Positions 10,621 to 23,893 of a stretch of DNA of 64,000 nt are shown one piece after another. A program made the translations under genes and the position numbers. The stretch lies in the NCBI GenBank assembly GCA_019802505.1, contig JAFMOC010000021.1, positions 4,624,501 to 4,688,500 on the forward strand. Reading direction: 5' to 3'. Within the stretch, counting starts at the first letter, position 1, and every line of letters begins with the position of its first letter. Below the pieces are notes generated by a model. The model saw nothing but the letters and a program-made list of their open reading frames with translations, did no database searches and was not told the origin of the DNA. The DNA is from Corydoras sp. C115 (Eukaryota; Chordata; Actinopteri; Siluriformes; Callichthyidae).

Positions 10621-12594
10621 GACTGCCACATATATATCAGTATCTTGGTCTAAGATATTATACTCATACTCAAATTTATTCATCAATAGATATTCAGCAG
10701 TAAGAAGACATTACCAATAATGCAGATGAAACACACTAGTTCTACATAAAAAATAATATCAGTTTTCAGCTTAAAATATAAGCTGTGTATACAAACCTGA
10801 GACGACAGCTTTTAAATTAAATTTAAATGTGCTACTCACTTGCTTTTAAGATTTGTACATTCACAGTAGTTCACTCACACTGATTGATTGAAGTAAATTT
10901 ATTAAACTAAATCCTAGTCATCATCAAAAAGCAGGGCTGACTTTAACAAAACATTGCACATTTCCAGGAGCGGTTGGTGACAGTAATTTCTTGCACTCTT
11001 AAACAATGTGAAATACAATGAATCACAAACAGCAGAGACAGTCTGATGAATGTCAAACAGTAGTCACAATATTCATAAGGCAAACATTTTGAACTCTTTA
11101 AAAATCCAAGGGCCACACAGCACAGATGATGCATTGTTTTTCCAATTGAATACACATTCTTATTTAAAATTTATTCTAAATGCAAAACTGTCTTTAATTC
11201 TATTCAATTCTACTGTTTCAAAGAATAAATGTTCTTTGATCTAAACAGTTTAGTCTTATTATGTGTATTGTTTTCTTCTGATCTTTGCAAAATGTTTAAA
11301 TAATTTATATTTATATAGAACATTGAACTCTCCCTGTTTATATTGCTTAATCAATTGAATTTTTTATTATTTCATTACTATATAGTTACATTTCATTATT
11401 TTTTTTTGTTCAGGGCATTCCAAGTTGTAACATATAATATGGTTATTAAAATAAATAATCCCCAAAATTAGGTAGGTAGGTAGGCAAATAGATAAATATG
11501 TAATAAAATAGAATGACACAGGGGAAAAGTATTAAACACATAAGGTAAAAAAAAATGCTGAAATCTGTAAAGCAATCCTGCCCCTATAAGTGCGAATTAA
11601 TATCAGCTGATGTAGTCTTAATTGGTGGTCTATAATAAGGTTTCTCATTACCAAGTTGTCACACAAGAAGCACCCTTTGCAACCATATTATTGCAAAGCA
11701 TGCTGATGGTATTGGTTACAGACGTATATCTAAACTTTTGAATGCTCTAGTGAGCACTGTTGGGGCCATTAACTGAAAGTGGAAAGAACATTACGACTCG
11801 ATGCTAAAGTAAAAAGCATGTTGAAGCTTGTTTAATGTTTGTTGCTAAACATTTGGATGAAACTAAGTAATACTGGGACAATATATAGAACAATATAGTT
11901 GTATGTTTATTAGATCTGCCTTTCCTAGTGCATGATATTGAAACACATTTATGTCACGTTTATGTTGTTGTCATGTGCTATGTCTGGTTACCCTGGTGAC
12001 TTCTGCATTAAAAACTAGATTTTATATCATCTCCAGCCATGCAATTAGTCATTCCTAGCCGTGGAAGCAACTGTACGCAATACCCAATAACACCAATCCA
12101 ACATTGAAGTATTGAGGTAAAATGCTGAATCAATCACCTGAATTTGGACCAAAATGAAATTCCATTAAAAAACTGAAGAATCAAGAGTTCTTACATGAGT
12201 CTTCTAGAATCTTTAAAATTTAAAGACAGTGTAGATGAATGCTTAACAGCTTAACAATACATTTCTCAATTAAGAGGGTATCATGAAGGTGCCATTACCA
12301 ACAAAGGGTTTCTACTAAGTATTAAATTGATTTCAGTGTGCATGCTCAATTCTTTAATTTATTACTTGATAAATAGCTGATAAATAGCTGATACCAACAT
12401 CTGGTGAAAATTTAATGTCAGTAGTCCCATCAGAAATCTATTTACGGAGAAATGTGTTTTTGCATTTAATGCTTATTTCCCCCTCTAAGTTTAATAAAAA
12501 TAATTCAACATGGGTTACAGCTGTGATTGACTCATGGGCATAAGTCATAGATGAGATTTTAACACATGACTTCACATGTGATACAATCATAAAA

Positions 12595-12665
12595 TCTTGT
12601 GTTGTTCTCATTTGTAAGTCGTTTTGGATAAAAGTGTCTGCAAAATGAATAAATGTAAATTTAAA
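12595..12665 (+). repeat. short dispersed fish repeat fragment
   Basis: The stretch GTAAGTCGTTTTGGATAAAA followed by GTGTCTGCAAAATGAATAAATG is a recognisable fish interspersed-repeat end (consensus form with CGCTTTGGATAAAAGCGTCTGC). It shares the segment around CATTTGTAAGTCG with the copy at 20740-20825, where it lies in the opposite orientation. Confidence 0.55.
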
Positions 12666-13410
12666 ATGTAATAAATCCAATTAAACATAGAGCAACAATG
12701 GCTTCAACCCAATGTTTCCATAAATTGCTGATCAATAACACCCAGTAAAACTCCTCTTAAAACTGCTTTCACTTAATATTGTCATGCCATCCTAAGTGAA
12801 GCGCACTATTAATATTTTATTCATTTTTATTGGGTTAGGTCTAGAATTTCATAACCAATTTCAAAAGCTGGATTCTGTCATTTTTGTAGTTTTAGTAATT
12901 GAAGATCTGATCAAAGAGTTAAATATATGCATAAATACAGAAAAGATAAAGTGTTTACAAAATGTTTTGTGACTGGAGTGGCTGGAGAAGTGATGAGGCT
13001 CTCCGATCAATAGACCATAATTATTGGGGTTGGTTTTTATGACAGATTTGATTTTATTTGCTTTAATTGGTAGATATTATGTGTTTTATGGCAGCTCTTT
13101 GATGACAGATCAGAGTTGACTCTTTTCTTTTTGGTAAGTCACACCAGCTTTAAGAACAGCCAAATTTTGTGATGGCTGGTATAACAGCACCATATATGCA
13201 TAAAATTACAGGCAAAAAATATAGTGGAATCCTAGCAGTCTTTCTGACAAACATGGCTTTAAAATATCTTAAAAAGTATTCAAAGTGTTTGGCATGGGCC
13301 TGTACAAAATATAAATACAATAAAAACAAAAACAAATGCTTTTAGAAAATTCTAGAAGAAAATGTAAAGCATGCATTAGGCTAAAACATGTACAAAGACA
13401 CATGAATGTA

Positions 13411-14900
13411 CAGTCGTGGCCAAAAGTTTTGAGAATGACACAAATATTATATTTTCACATGATCTGCTGCCCTCTGGTTTTTATGTGTGTTTGTCAGATG
13501 TTTTTTTATTACATACAAAAATATAATTGCAATCATATTATGAGTAACAAAAGCTTTTATTGACAGTTAGAATGAGTTAATGCAGCAAGTCAATATTTGC
13601 AGTGTTGACCCTTCTTCAGGACCTCTGCAATTCTACCTGGCATGCTCTCAATCAACTTCTGGACCAAATGCTGACTGATTGCAGTCCATTCTTGCATATT
13701 CAATGCTTGCATTTTGTCAGAATGTGTAGGTTTTTGTTTGTCCACCCGTCTCTTGATGATTATCCAGGCCATGGACCCAAAATCTCTATGTTTTGTTCCC
13801 TGAGCCATGTAGTTATCACCTTTGCTTTATGGCAAGGTGCTCCATCATGCTGGAAAAGGCATTGTTGATCATCAAACTGCTCTTGGATGGTTGGGAGAAG
13901 TTGCTCTCGGAGGACATTCTGGTACCATTCTTTATTCATGGCTGTATTTTTAGGCAAGACTGTGAGAGAGCCGATTCCCTTGGCTGAGAAGCAACCCCAC
14001 ACATGAATGGTTTCAGGATGCTTTACAGTTGGCATGAGACAAAACTGGTGGTAGCGCTCACCTCGTCATCTCCGAATAAGCTGTTTTCCAGATGTCCCAA
14101 ACAATCGGAAAGGGGATTCATCAGAGAAAATGACTTTACCCCAGTCCTCAGCAGTCCACTCCCTGTATCTTTTGCAGAATATCAGTCTGTCCCTGATGTT
14201 TTTTCTGGAGAGAAGTGGCTTCTTTGCTGCCCTCCTTGAGACCAGGCCTTGCTCCAAGAGTCTCTGCCTCGCAGTGCGTGCAGATGCACTCACACACTAG
14301 CCCGATCCCGCAGCTGAAACACTTTTAAGAGACGGTCCTGGCTTGCTGATCTTTCTTGGGTGCCCTGGAGCCTTTTTGGCAACAATGGAACCTCTCTCCT
14401 TGAAGTTCTTGATGATGCGATAGATTGTTGACTGAGGTGCAATCTTTCTAGCTGCGATACTCTTCCCTGTAAGGCCATTTTTGTGCATTGCAATGATGAC
14501 TGCACGTGTTTCTTTAGAGATAACCATGGTTAACAGAAGAGAAACAATGATGCTAAGCACCAGCCTCCTTTTAAAGTGTCCAGTGGTGTCATTATTACTT
14601 GATCATGACAGATTGATCTCCAGCCCTGTCCTCATCAACACCCTCACCTGTGTTAATGGAGCAATCACTGAAACAATGTTAGTTGGTCCTTTTAAGGCAG
14701 GGCTGCAATGAAGTTGAAATGTGTTTTGGGGGATAAAGTTCATTTTCTAGGCAAATATTGACTTTGCAATTAATTGCTGTTAAGCTGATCACTCTTTATA
14801 ACATTCTGGAATATATGCAAATTGCCATTATAAAAACTGAAGCAGTAGACTTTGTAAAAATTAATATTTGGATCATTCTCAAAACTTTTGGCCATGAATG
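13411..14900 (-). mobile_element. Tc1-like DNA transposon, 1.49 kb, inactive
   Basis: The ends are inverted: CAGTCGTGGCCAAAAGTTTT on the left and CATTCATGGCCAAAAGTTTT on the right (read in reverse), followed by GAGAATGA in both. TA dinucleotides flank it at 13409-13410 and 14901-14902, as expected for Tc1/mariner insertion. It carries one transposase gene on the minus strand, disrupted as described in the pseudogene entry. The good preservation of ends and most of the coding frame suggests a moderately young copy. Confidence 0.93.
13590..14527 (-). pseudogene. Tc1-like transposase pseudogene
   Basis: Transposase of the DD34E type, which would cut and paste the surrounding element by binding its inverted ends. 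The chosen start is the ATG of MVISKETRAVI at 14527, the usual N terminus of this group. A helix-turn-helix DNA-binding region follows (STIYRIIKNF; PGHPRKISK). Then come VIFSDESPFRLFG with the first Asp and CLFQHDGAPCHKA with the second. Two in-frame stops interrupt it, a TAG near 14296 and a TGA near 14063. Near 13768 a deletion with frameshift joins GPWPG directly to WIIIKRRVDK, removing the segment that normally carries PDLNPIENLW and the catalytic Glu. The enzyme cannot be active. Confidence 0.92.
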
Positions 14901-15077
14901 TACTTATTATTTACATTTGTGTGTGTGGTACCTATGCCTTCATTATTCTAGCATGCATTATTAATAACCATTCTTATGCCTGTTAAACTGGATCAAAGTG
15001 ATGGGTTGATTTTGATGGGTTGATTTTTGATAATTGATAAATATACTAGGTAAATGCGTGTGTCCCATAATAAAACA

Positions 15078-15079
<2 letters not shown>

Positions 15080-15117
<38 letters not shown>

Positions 15118-15130
15118 CCTCTCTCTCTTC

Positions 15131-15162
<32 letters not shown>

Positions 15163-15172
15163 TATATACAGT

Positions 15173-15244
<72 letters not shown>
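15080..15244. repeat. compound (CT)n and (AT)n microsatellite
   Basis: About 17 CT units, a C-rich interruption, a further short CT stretch, then AT runs at about 15132-15159 and 15176-15244 separated by ACAGTATATACAGTATAC. It produces spurious Ser-Leu and Ile-Tyr open frames. Confidence 0.95.
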
Positions 15245-15247
<3 letters not shown>

Positions 15248-16364
15248 GGACCATTCATACATGTTGGGCCATTGGGAGCAGGTGTCTAGGTGTATGGGAA
15301 TCTATTTAATCTTAGTGGAGGGGTTGCTGCAACAAGATCTATGTACTTTTATTATAATGCTTCATGGTTGTCATGCAGGATCACATCAAAATCTAGAACC
15401 TATTTTTATATATATATTATTTACAAATACACTTTATACTTAAAATGAAATGGATTGCAACACTGTACTTCATTGCCAGAAGGTAAATGATGTAAGTCTA
15501 TATTACACAAGCATAAAATGAGCACAAACCCATCGAATGCACTTGCTGTTGAGTTCCTTACTCTGACACCTGGCTGGCTACGATAAAGGTCATAATATAT
15601 GACAGCAGAGGATGACTATATTTATCAATTTTGAAAAGAAAATAAAGAAATAAGAGATTTTGTAAAAGGTCAAATAAAAAAATGTGAAATACAAATGTCA
15701 GTTATCATTTTCTAACAATGTAATATAAAATAAAAAATAATTAAATATAAAAAGATGTCCAACAATGATAGTAAAAAGGCTGTTCTAAGTAATCCACTAT
15801 CAGTGTGTTCCACTTGTTTGACACTGGAGCTACAGCAGAACAATGATGAAGCAAAACAGAATCTAAAATAAGAGCTATAATGATGCTTATTTCACTTAAC
15901 ACAGGGTGCCAAGTTTTATGCCTAGCTGGGTGCTGGAGGGCGTGACCTGGTTGTTTGAACCCAATGAACTTTGGGACTAAAGGCTGGGACACTGAAGGGA
16001 GTACAGCGTTCCTTGTGCTAAGGCTAAGCCTCATCAAAAGTCCTCATGGACTACCACAGCAAACTTTCCTGTATGGGCAATGAGGATGATAAAGACAGAC
16101 GTGTACACAAAAATTGGTGTTATTGCTACACACTACACAAGAAAACACTTTGCAGACACACATGCACACACTTCTGCATTATCACATCTTGCTTTTCAGC
16201 TCTTTCTTTCTAACCAAGAGTGCTTCTTTTACCTCTGCCAATCATAAATAGTCGCAATTAACAGAACACAAAGCAGGTCTCAAGCTCTGATTTACACACG
16301 TCACTGCCATGCAATGAAGCATATTTAAGTATATAAATAAATTTAACATATTAACCCAAAAACA

Positions 16365-16669
16365 TTCATTCATTATCTTCCGCTTTATCCTCTATTAGGG
16401 TCGCGGTGGGGTTCCCCATGCCCATCCAGGGGAGAATGTCTCGGGCGGACACATCCAGGACAGGGCACCAACCTATCGCTGGGCACACACTCACTCACAC
16501 AAACACACTTTACATGGGGCAATTTGGAGAACTCAATTGACTTGATCCATGTTTTTGGACTGTGGGAGGAAACCGGAGAACCCGGAGGAAACCCACACGT
16601 ACACGGGGAGAAACTCCACCCAGATGAGGATTCGAACCGGGAATCCCTAGTGCTGAGAGGCGAATGTGC
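16365..16669 (-). mobile_element. SINE copy lacking its tRNA-like 5' end
   Basis: The minus strand shows the usual body and tail, but the copy stops at about 16669, within what is normally GTTAGCACGTTCGCC. The A box is missing. A perfect 13-bp duplication TAACCCAAAAACA flanks it (16352-16364 and 16670-16682), so the truncation happened at insertion rather than by later deletion. Confidence 0.88.
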
Positions 16670-16954
16670 TAACCCAAAAACAAATACACCATATTTAAAG
16701 GAAAGACCAGTAGTAGCAAGATAACTGGACTATCAAATAGTCTTTGACTGACTGGGAAACGGGGCTGCTACAGACACTCAAAGAACTTTAACTAATGTAA
16801 ATGCTGAATTAAATCTCAAAACAGCGAAACTAACCAAACTAAAAATCTGCCTCATAGTCCATAGAGGCATGGTATTTTGAAAGTTGTCCTGAAACCTCTT
16901 GGAATCTTTCAGGACAACTGATATCTCGAATATCCTCCTTAGGGTGAGATGTTA

Positions 16955-18540
16955 CACACGTGGATAAAATTGTTGGTACCCCTTGGTTAATGACAGAAAA
17001 ATCCACAATGGTAACAGAAATAACTTTAATCTGATAAAAGTAATAATAAATAAAAATTCTATGAAAATGTACAGATGAAAGTCAGACATTGCTTTTCAAC
17101 CATGCTTTAACAGAAATATTAAAAAAAAAAAAAAAAAAAAAAACTAATGAAACAGGCCTGGACAGAAATGATGGTGCCCCTGAAAATAATGTGACCAAAT
17201 GGACATGTTAAATCAAGGTGTGTTCACTAATTAGTATCACAGGTGTCTACAATATTGTAATCAGTCAGTGGGCCTATATATAGGGCTACAGGTAGTCACT
17301 GTGCTATTTGGTGACAAGGTGTGTACCACACTCAACATGAACCAGAGGAAGCAAAGAAAAGAGTTGTCTCAGGACATTAGAAAGAAAATAATAGACAAGC
17401 ATGTTAAAGGTAAAGGTTATAAGACCATCTCCAGCAGCTTGATGTTCCTGTGACTACAGTTGCACATGTGATTCAGAAATTTAAGATCCATGTAGCCAAC
17501 CTCCCTGGACGTGGACGCAGGAGGAAAATTGATGACAAATCAAAGAGATGGATAACACGAATGGTAACAAAAGAGTCAAGAAAAACATCTAAAGAGATTC
17601 AAGGTGAACTTCAAGCTCAAGGAACATCAGTCTCAGATCGAACTATCCATCGATGTTTGAGCCAAAGTGGACTTCATGGGAGACGACCAAGGAATTTGCC
17701 AAACTTCATGTTGACAAGCCACAAAGCTTCTGGGAGAATGTCCTATGGACAGATGAGACAAAAATGGAACTTTTTGGCAAGGCACATCAGCTCTATGTTC
17801 ACAGACGGAAAAATGAAGCATATCAAGAAAAGAACACTGTCCTTACTGTGAAACATGGAGGAGGCTCTGTTATGTTCTGCGGCTGCTTTGCTGCATCTGG
17901 CACAGGGTGTCTTGAATCTGTGCAGGGTATAATGAAATCTCAAGACTATCAAGGGATTCTAGAGAGAAATGTGCTGTCCAGTGTCAGAAAGCTTGGTCTC
18001 AGTCGTAGGTCGTGTGTTAGTAGTCAGGATAATGACCCAAAACACACATCTAAAAACACTCAAGAATGGCTAAGAGGAAAACACTGGACTATTCTGAAGT
18101 GGCCTTCTATCAGCCCTGACCTAAATCCTACTGAGCATCTTTGGAAGGAGCTGAAACATGCTGTCTGAAAAAGGCACCCTTCAAACCTGAGACAACTGGA
18201 GCAATTTGCACATGAAGAGTGGGCCAAAATACCTGCTTAGAGGTGCAGAAGTCTCACTGACAGATACAGGAATCGTTTGATTGCAGTGATTGCCTCAAAA
18301 GGTTGTGCAACAAAATATTAAGTTAAGGGTACCATCATTTCTGTCCAGGCCTGTTTCATGAGTTTATTTTTTTAAATAATTCTGTTAAAGCATTGTTGAA
18401 AAGCAATGTCTGACTTTCATTTGTACATTTTCATAGAATATTTATTTATTATTACTTTTATCAGATTAAAGTTATTTCTATTACCATTGTGGGTTTTTCT
18501 GTCATTAACCAAGGGGTACCAACAATTTTGTCCACGTGTG
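16955..18540 (+). mobile_element. Tc1-like transposon with long (about 220 bp) inverted repeats
   Basis: The left end CACACGTGGATAAAATTGTT is matched by the right end CACACGTGGACAAAATTGTT (read in reverse). The inverted repeats run inwards to about 17180 on the left and from about 18326 on the right, both including GGCCTGGACAGAAATGATGG. TA dinucleotides flank the element at 16953-16954 and 18541-18542. The left arm contains a poly(A) stretch (17121-17143) that the right arm lacks. It carries a broken transposase on the plus strand. Confidence 0.93.
17338..18320 (+). pseudogene. Tc1-like transposase pseudogene
   Basis: The coding remains start at MNQRKQRKELS (17338) and end at VIASKGCATKY (about 18320). 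DNA-binding signatures are KTISSSL and PGRGRRRKIDDKSKRW. All three catalytic acidic residues survive: VLWTDETKMELFG, QDNDPKHTSK and SPDLNPTEHLWKELK. The frame is broken in at least two places (about 17440, and between the GRRPR and FAKLHVDKP segments near 17695, where sequence also appears to be missing). Stops follow KHAV (18167) and KIPA (about 18238). The product is inactive, but the inverted repeats may still be recognised by a related transposase. Confidence 0.92.
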
Positions 18541-19747
18541 TAGATGAATGTTCTAAAAATGCTATGGTTTTAATAAGTGACAATTAAAAGTTAGTTTTAG
18601 CCCTCTTCTTTTGTCAGCTTGCTAGTTTAATAATAATAGTTTTATTTTACCTCTTAGAAGTTGAACAAAATCTAGTCATTTTATTCTTATTTGAGTCATC
18701 ATAATATATTCTTGTCTGATATCAGGTAATACAACTTTTCATTCCTTAGCCATCACTTTTTTATTTGTTAAAATAATGTTGTGACAATTCTAGTGAAAAG
18801 TTATGAAAAGCAGGCTATGGACACAAAGGGGCTTTTATTGCCACAAAAAAGCGGGTCTGAAAATCTCTATTTCAATATTTTAACACATAGACACAAACAC
18901 AGATGCAGCACAGTCATCGCTCCTCCAATTAGGCGATGGCACTCTTTTTCACGCTTTGTAACAACACACAGAAAGTAGGACAATTAATCACACAAAGAAG
19001 CAGCAATTTTTCTATTTATCAATCTGATTTGCCTTACATTCAGACTTCAGTCAATCACGCCTTTGTGTCACACTAGCCTAGTCAAAACAGTTGGCATTTT
19101 AGTTTTATTTAAAATAAATACAATTCCAATAAGATCCTCACTTAGCATTATTTAAAAAAAAAGTTAAGATTGCAATTTTGCAGAAAGCTGCATTTCATCA
19201 ATTTCAGAAACACATTCTATAATATATTAAAATACAGTAATACAAAATAATATTAAAATCTGTTATACAAATCTAATGTTTTTTAATTTGCATTATTTTT
19301 ATTATTTACTGTATGTCAATTATATGAAATATTTCCTTAGGACTTTCCTTAGTATCTTTTAGACCCAATTTAGCTGTTGGATGTGACATGCATTTTAAAT
19401 ATATTGATTTGAAAATGCCTTAAAGGGTGCTTTGATAAGTAGGCTTCTGATTTTCAGATTTTTGATTCCTTACTCCTTACTTTCTAAAAGCCATGGCTCT
19501 TAGAATAGTGGTTAGTCTAAGGTTACAAATACTAAAGGACTAAATGTAAAATGGATTTGAATGAAAGGTTCATGAAATTCAAATATTTTTTTCAATATAA
19601 AATTGATAATATAAAATATAAATTATTTATTCATCTGCAAATTTAGATAGATGTTGGTGGATAAAAAAACCGAACAGAATAATGTAGATTTGCTTTTATA
19701 CATACGATAGGTGTTGCTTTAAATATAATGGATTATTGTGGGATATG

Positions 19748-19905
19748 CCACTAGAGTTGGGGGAGGGGGGAGTTCCCCATGCCCATTCAGGGGAGAACAT
19801 TCCCAAGGACACTGGGAAAACATGGAAACTCCACCCATATCCAAATTAGAACCAACAATCCGCAGTGCTGAGATGCAAACGTGTTAACCACTAAGACATA
19901 TCGCC
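19748..19905 (-). mobile_element. SINE fragment with large internal deletion
   Basis: Two separate parts of the common SINE are joined: AGTTCCCCATGCCCATTCAG and, further right, GGAAACTCCACCCA to GTTAACCACTAAG. The middle part with the CA-rich section is gone. Several substitutions indicate an old copy. Confidence 0.8.
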
Positions 19906-20739
19906 CTTAATTATTATTTTTATTATTTTTTTAATTATTATTTAATTTTTTAACTTAATATACATTCCTTTGTAATTCTGTACAATATTTTGTAATGGAA
20001 AAGATAATTACAGACAGATATATTTCCTATAAAACGCAAAAAATTATACTAAGGAAAAAAAAGATCTAAGCAGCCATATATTTTGTAAACTGGAACACCT
20101 CAAAAGCTCCAAACGGGAAGAATTGTGCTGCATAAACAAAACAATGCAGTGCAGATCAGTTACCGCATCTGATTAAATAATATGGAGCAACCAGAACTCC
20201 ACAGTGTGGACAGCATTGAAGTTTGTTTTATGGATATTCATTGCATACTTAAGCATAACTGTGAAAAATAGAACATAGTGTATGAACTCATATTATTGAA
20301 ATAATCAAATAAATTAACAAGCTTTTTAGGCTTCTGCATGCATAAAAAGACAGATACACAGACACAGATCATCAGTCTGTTGGTCTGTATTTCTTTCTCT
20401 CTCAGCAGATTTTTTTTATCTCTACCAGCTACTGTCCATAAAAATAAGAGGAAATGAATCACAAACAACCAACAGATTCATCAATTTTCCTGACCTGACT
20501 TTCTGACTCTGTCTCCTATTTACAAACAAAGCTCAATTATACCCTTCTGTAACATTCCCCCTCCACTGTTCTCAATAATCAACCAATAACAGACCTTCAT
20601 CCCATTAATAAACACAAGGCACCCACACATATCTGATTGTCATTTCATTGATTGGAAATACCTGAATCTGATATCTTTATGAATCTCATCTTTAAATTAT
20701 ATTCTGATCCAAAAGATTCTCATGCTCACAGGTATGTAA

Positions 20740-20825
20740 TAGTTACATTTACATTTACTCAGTTACATTTAATCATTATTACATGCTTTTCAAAGCGACA
20801 TACAAATGAGAGAACAACACAAATT
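20740..20825 (+). repeat. short dispersed fish repeat fragment
   Basis: The order CATTTACATTTACTCAG, then CAAAGCGACATACAAATGAG, then AACAACACAA matches the inverse of the repeat end at 12595-12665. It represents the opposite orientation of that family. Confidence 0.55.
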
Positions 20826-23800
20826 AGTAGTTGCTGAAGAAACAGCTACACTGTAGAATTATCAAACCTGATCATTATCCATTACGCCCCTTTTTTATTT
20901 ATTTATTTTTTATATCAGGTGTTTGTGGAAGAGATGTGTTTTGAATTGTTTATTAAAGTGTCTCCACCTTATGGACAGAGTTGTAAAGATCATTCCATCA
21001 TTTTGCAGTGGGCTATTATCGTCTTTCTTAAAAAAATGATGACAAAGGCCAATTCACTTCCCTTATGTTTTTAATTGGTTCTTTTTCTATTTAATGGTGC
21101 TTGTAAGTTTGTTTGAGCTAACATGTCATTTGTCTAGGATAATCAAATTAAAGGGAAATATTGCATTTCAAAAACCTTATCCCATTTGTGAAACATGTGG
21201 TGGTTGTAGTACCAAGGTTTGGGTCTGTTTAGCTGTATCTGATTGAGGACAGCTTGTCATATTTTAATGACCAATGAATTTTGTATAATACTAGCAAAAT
21301 CAAAAGGAAAATCTGTCCATGAGCTGCGCCTCAAGAGAATATGGATTATACAGCATGATGACTCTAAGCACACAAGCTGTTCTACCGAAGATGGTTAAGG
21401 AAGTATAATGTTAATGTTTTGAAATGGCCAAGACATATTTCTGACCCTATTACATTATAAATGTTGTGGAAGAACCCGAAGAAATAACTTGAGTTGGAAA
21501 TAACATGAGAGGAAACCCACCAATCAAACAAAAATGAAATCGTTAAATAAAACAAAATAAAAAACAATACATTAAAATATCTCCAAGCTGATGTGCAGCA
21601 TAAATCCATCATACATTTAGTAAGAAGTATTGCTGCACAGGTGGGTCTAAAACAGTGAATTTGGGGTATATTTTTAAAAATACACATATAACTACATACT
21701 TAATTATTCAAATAGTTATTTTCATCAAATTTTCATAAGTACAAGAAGCCAAAGTTACAATAGTTCTTTGCTAAGGCTAAATTAAATTAAATTTTAATTA
21801 TTAGTAACTTGGTAGCTAAAACTTACAGATACTACCAACTGTTGTGCTACATATGAATAAATTAATGTATTAAAATAACAAGTAACTTTGGAAGAATTAT
21901 TACAACTGATTATGTAAAGTAATCTCTTTTGCTGACACCCAAAACAACCCAATGCAAAACCAAACATAACCAGTATTTGTACAATTATCTGCTCCAGTTA
22001 TATCCCCTTAAGCCGTGAATCTATCAAAAAGGTGTATGTTGCAACAATGAGTCATATCGGGTTATGACTGTCCAACACAGAGACAACGCCACAGTACCAT
22101 CAATCATCTCCATCCCTTTGGATATATATTTATTTCACACTTTATTATTTTTGTCATTCAACAAAAAAGGAGGGGGATAAATAATGAAAGCAGAATTCAG
22201 CACAGAGTGCCCAGAGCTGCAGAAGTGAGCAAAAGAAAGAAATAAAGCAAAAAAATGAGAGACAGGGTAAAACAGCACATTAGAGCAGAGCTGTACTAGT
22301 AGATTATAGCATTTCTGCTACAGGGATCATTTGGCTCATGAAATGAGCTGCTAAACCCATAAACATAAAAACTGTGCTGAAGTCCCATTATCATCAAATA
22401 GCTATGGACTAGATTAACTCAATCTGGACTTAATTTAAAGAAAACAGAAACAAAATGAATAAAAAATTGCACTGCTCTGCCTAGATCAATTCCAATGCTA
22501 GCTAATGCAACTGTTGTTTCATATGAGACAACTTATGCCTAAATTCTTCAAAAATAATTATTAGTAAATTACACTGCTCTACATCAATCAAGGTAAATAA
22601 CATAAACTAGAAAATAACATGTAAAATCTTCACTCTTTTTATACTTGTCTGGTTACATAGGTAAACAACAATGCTAAAATGCATTTATTATATTAAAACC
22701 AAACTCGTAGTTTGACACAATATGTAAAAACACCACTTATCAGTAAATTAATACAGAATTATTATTTAAACAGGTAGTCTAGTAGTTATCAAGAATATGC
22801 TGAAAATTAAAATCTTATACTGTAACCTGTTTGTCACTTTACTTTATCCCTATATGAATGAGCTATAGCTCATTTAAGAGGCATTTTGACTCTGAGGACA
22901 ATAGTTATTACTAGGGGTACAAAAATGTTTCTATTTCCTATGCTCTGTGATACAACTAAAATAGTCTTACAGATTCAGAGAGCAGGCTCATGTAATTTAG
23001 CAGAAAGTAAGTAAACTGGATCATCAGATAAATGGACACCTCAGCCAGAACACAATAAGACTGATATTGCTTATCCTGCAAAGTCTTATTTCACCTCTGT
23101 TGTCTCTGACTACTTATTGTACTGCAATATAAGAGAGAAATAGAAAACCAGATTTAGAACAAGAGAGAATATTGTCTTTCACATTTTCTGGGCTGCAACA
23201 TAAATCACTACCTTAAAAGCACAGGAGGTCCTCCAAAAAGCATAAGCATTTATTTTCCAAGCATATGTCTCCTTTAATATTACAAAATCACACACTTCAG
23301 CAAACCAGTTTGGGAGTGTCTGTTACAAATTGAACAGCGCATTTAGTTTTTGGCATCCAATTACTACTAACATTAAAATAATAAATTACAATGATGCAAA
23401 AGTGATATCTATATGATGTGGGCCATTCAGTCACAGCTTTTCATAATGTAGATCTCATCAATGTTTTTTGGGAAAGAAGATGTTTGCTTACTTTACCTGA
23501 TTTAGATGTGAGTGCAGCAGTCAACTAAGTTGCAACTAGAAATCTCAAGGAAGCCAGTGGCAATGACAAGCTAAAGATGTAGCGAGGGAGCTACACATCT
23601 AGGGTTGTTTATAAAAGTATTTGTTAGGGTAGGCAGGTTAATGTGTAAATGTTATAATTCCAAATCCTAAGGCAGAAGTTTGGGTATAAAGCGTGCAGAA
23701 GGAAAGAGAAAAAATGACCAATAATGACATACATATGACAAAATGTTCATGCAACATTTTTTTAATTCACTGATTTGTTTGCTTGAAAAACCCATATCTA

Positions 23801-23857
23801 TAAATGTTAAATATTTTGTAAAATATTTAATAAAATATTGCATAATGATAACACTAC

Positions 23858-23859
<2 letters not shown>

Positions 23860-23892
<33 letters not shown>
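23860..23892. repeat. (TAA)n microsatellite
   Basis: About eleven TAA units ending immediately before the TGTCACG boundary of the LTR-like block. Confidence 0.93.

Positions 23893-23893
<1 letters not shown>

Noticed and set aside
14961..15309. Open frames of Ile-Tyr and Ser-Leu repeats
   Set aside because: Translations of the CT and AT microsatellite. The same applies to frames at 3899-4156, 5457-5530, 26818-27043, 51952-52431 and 62810-63122.
15741..16037. 98-residue minus-strand open frame (MMRLSLSTRN...)
   Set aside because: No similarity to a known family is recognised and no supporting splice or promoter signals are visible. Probably chance.
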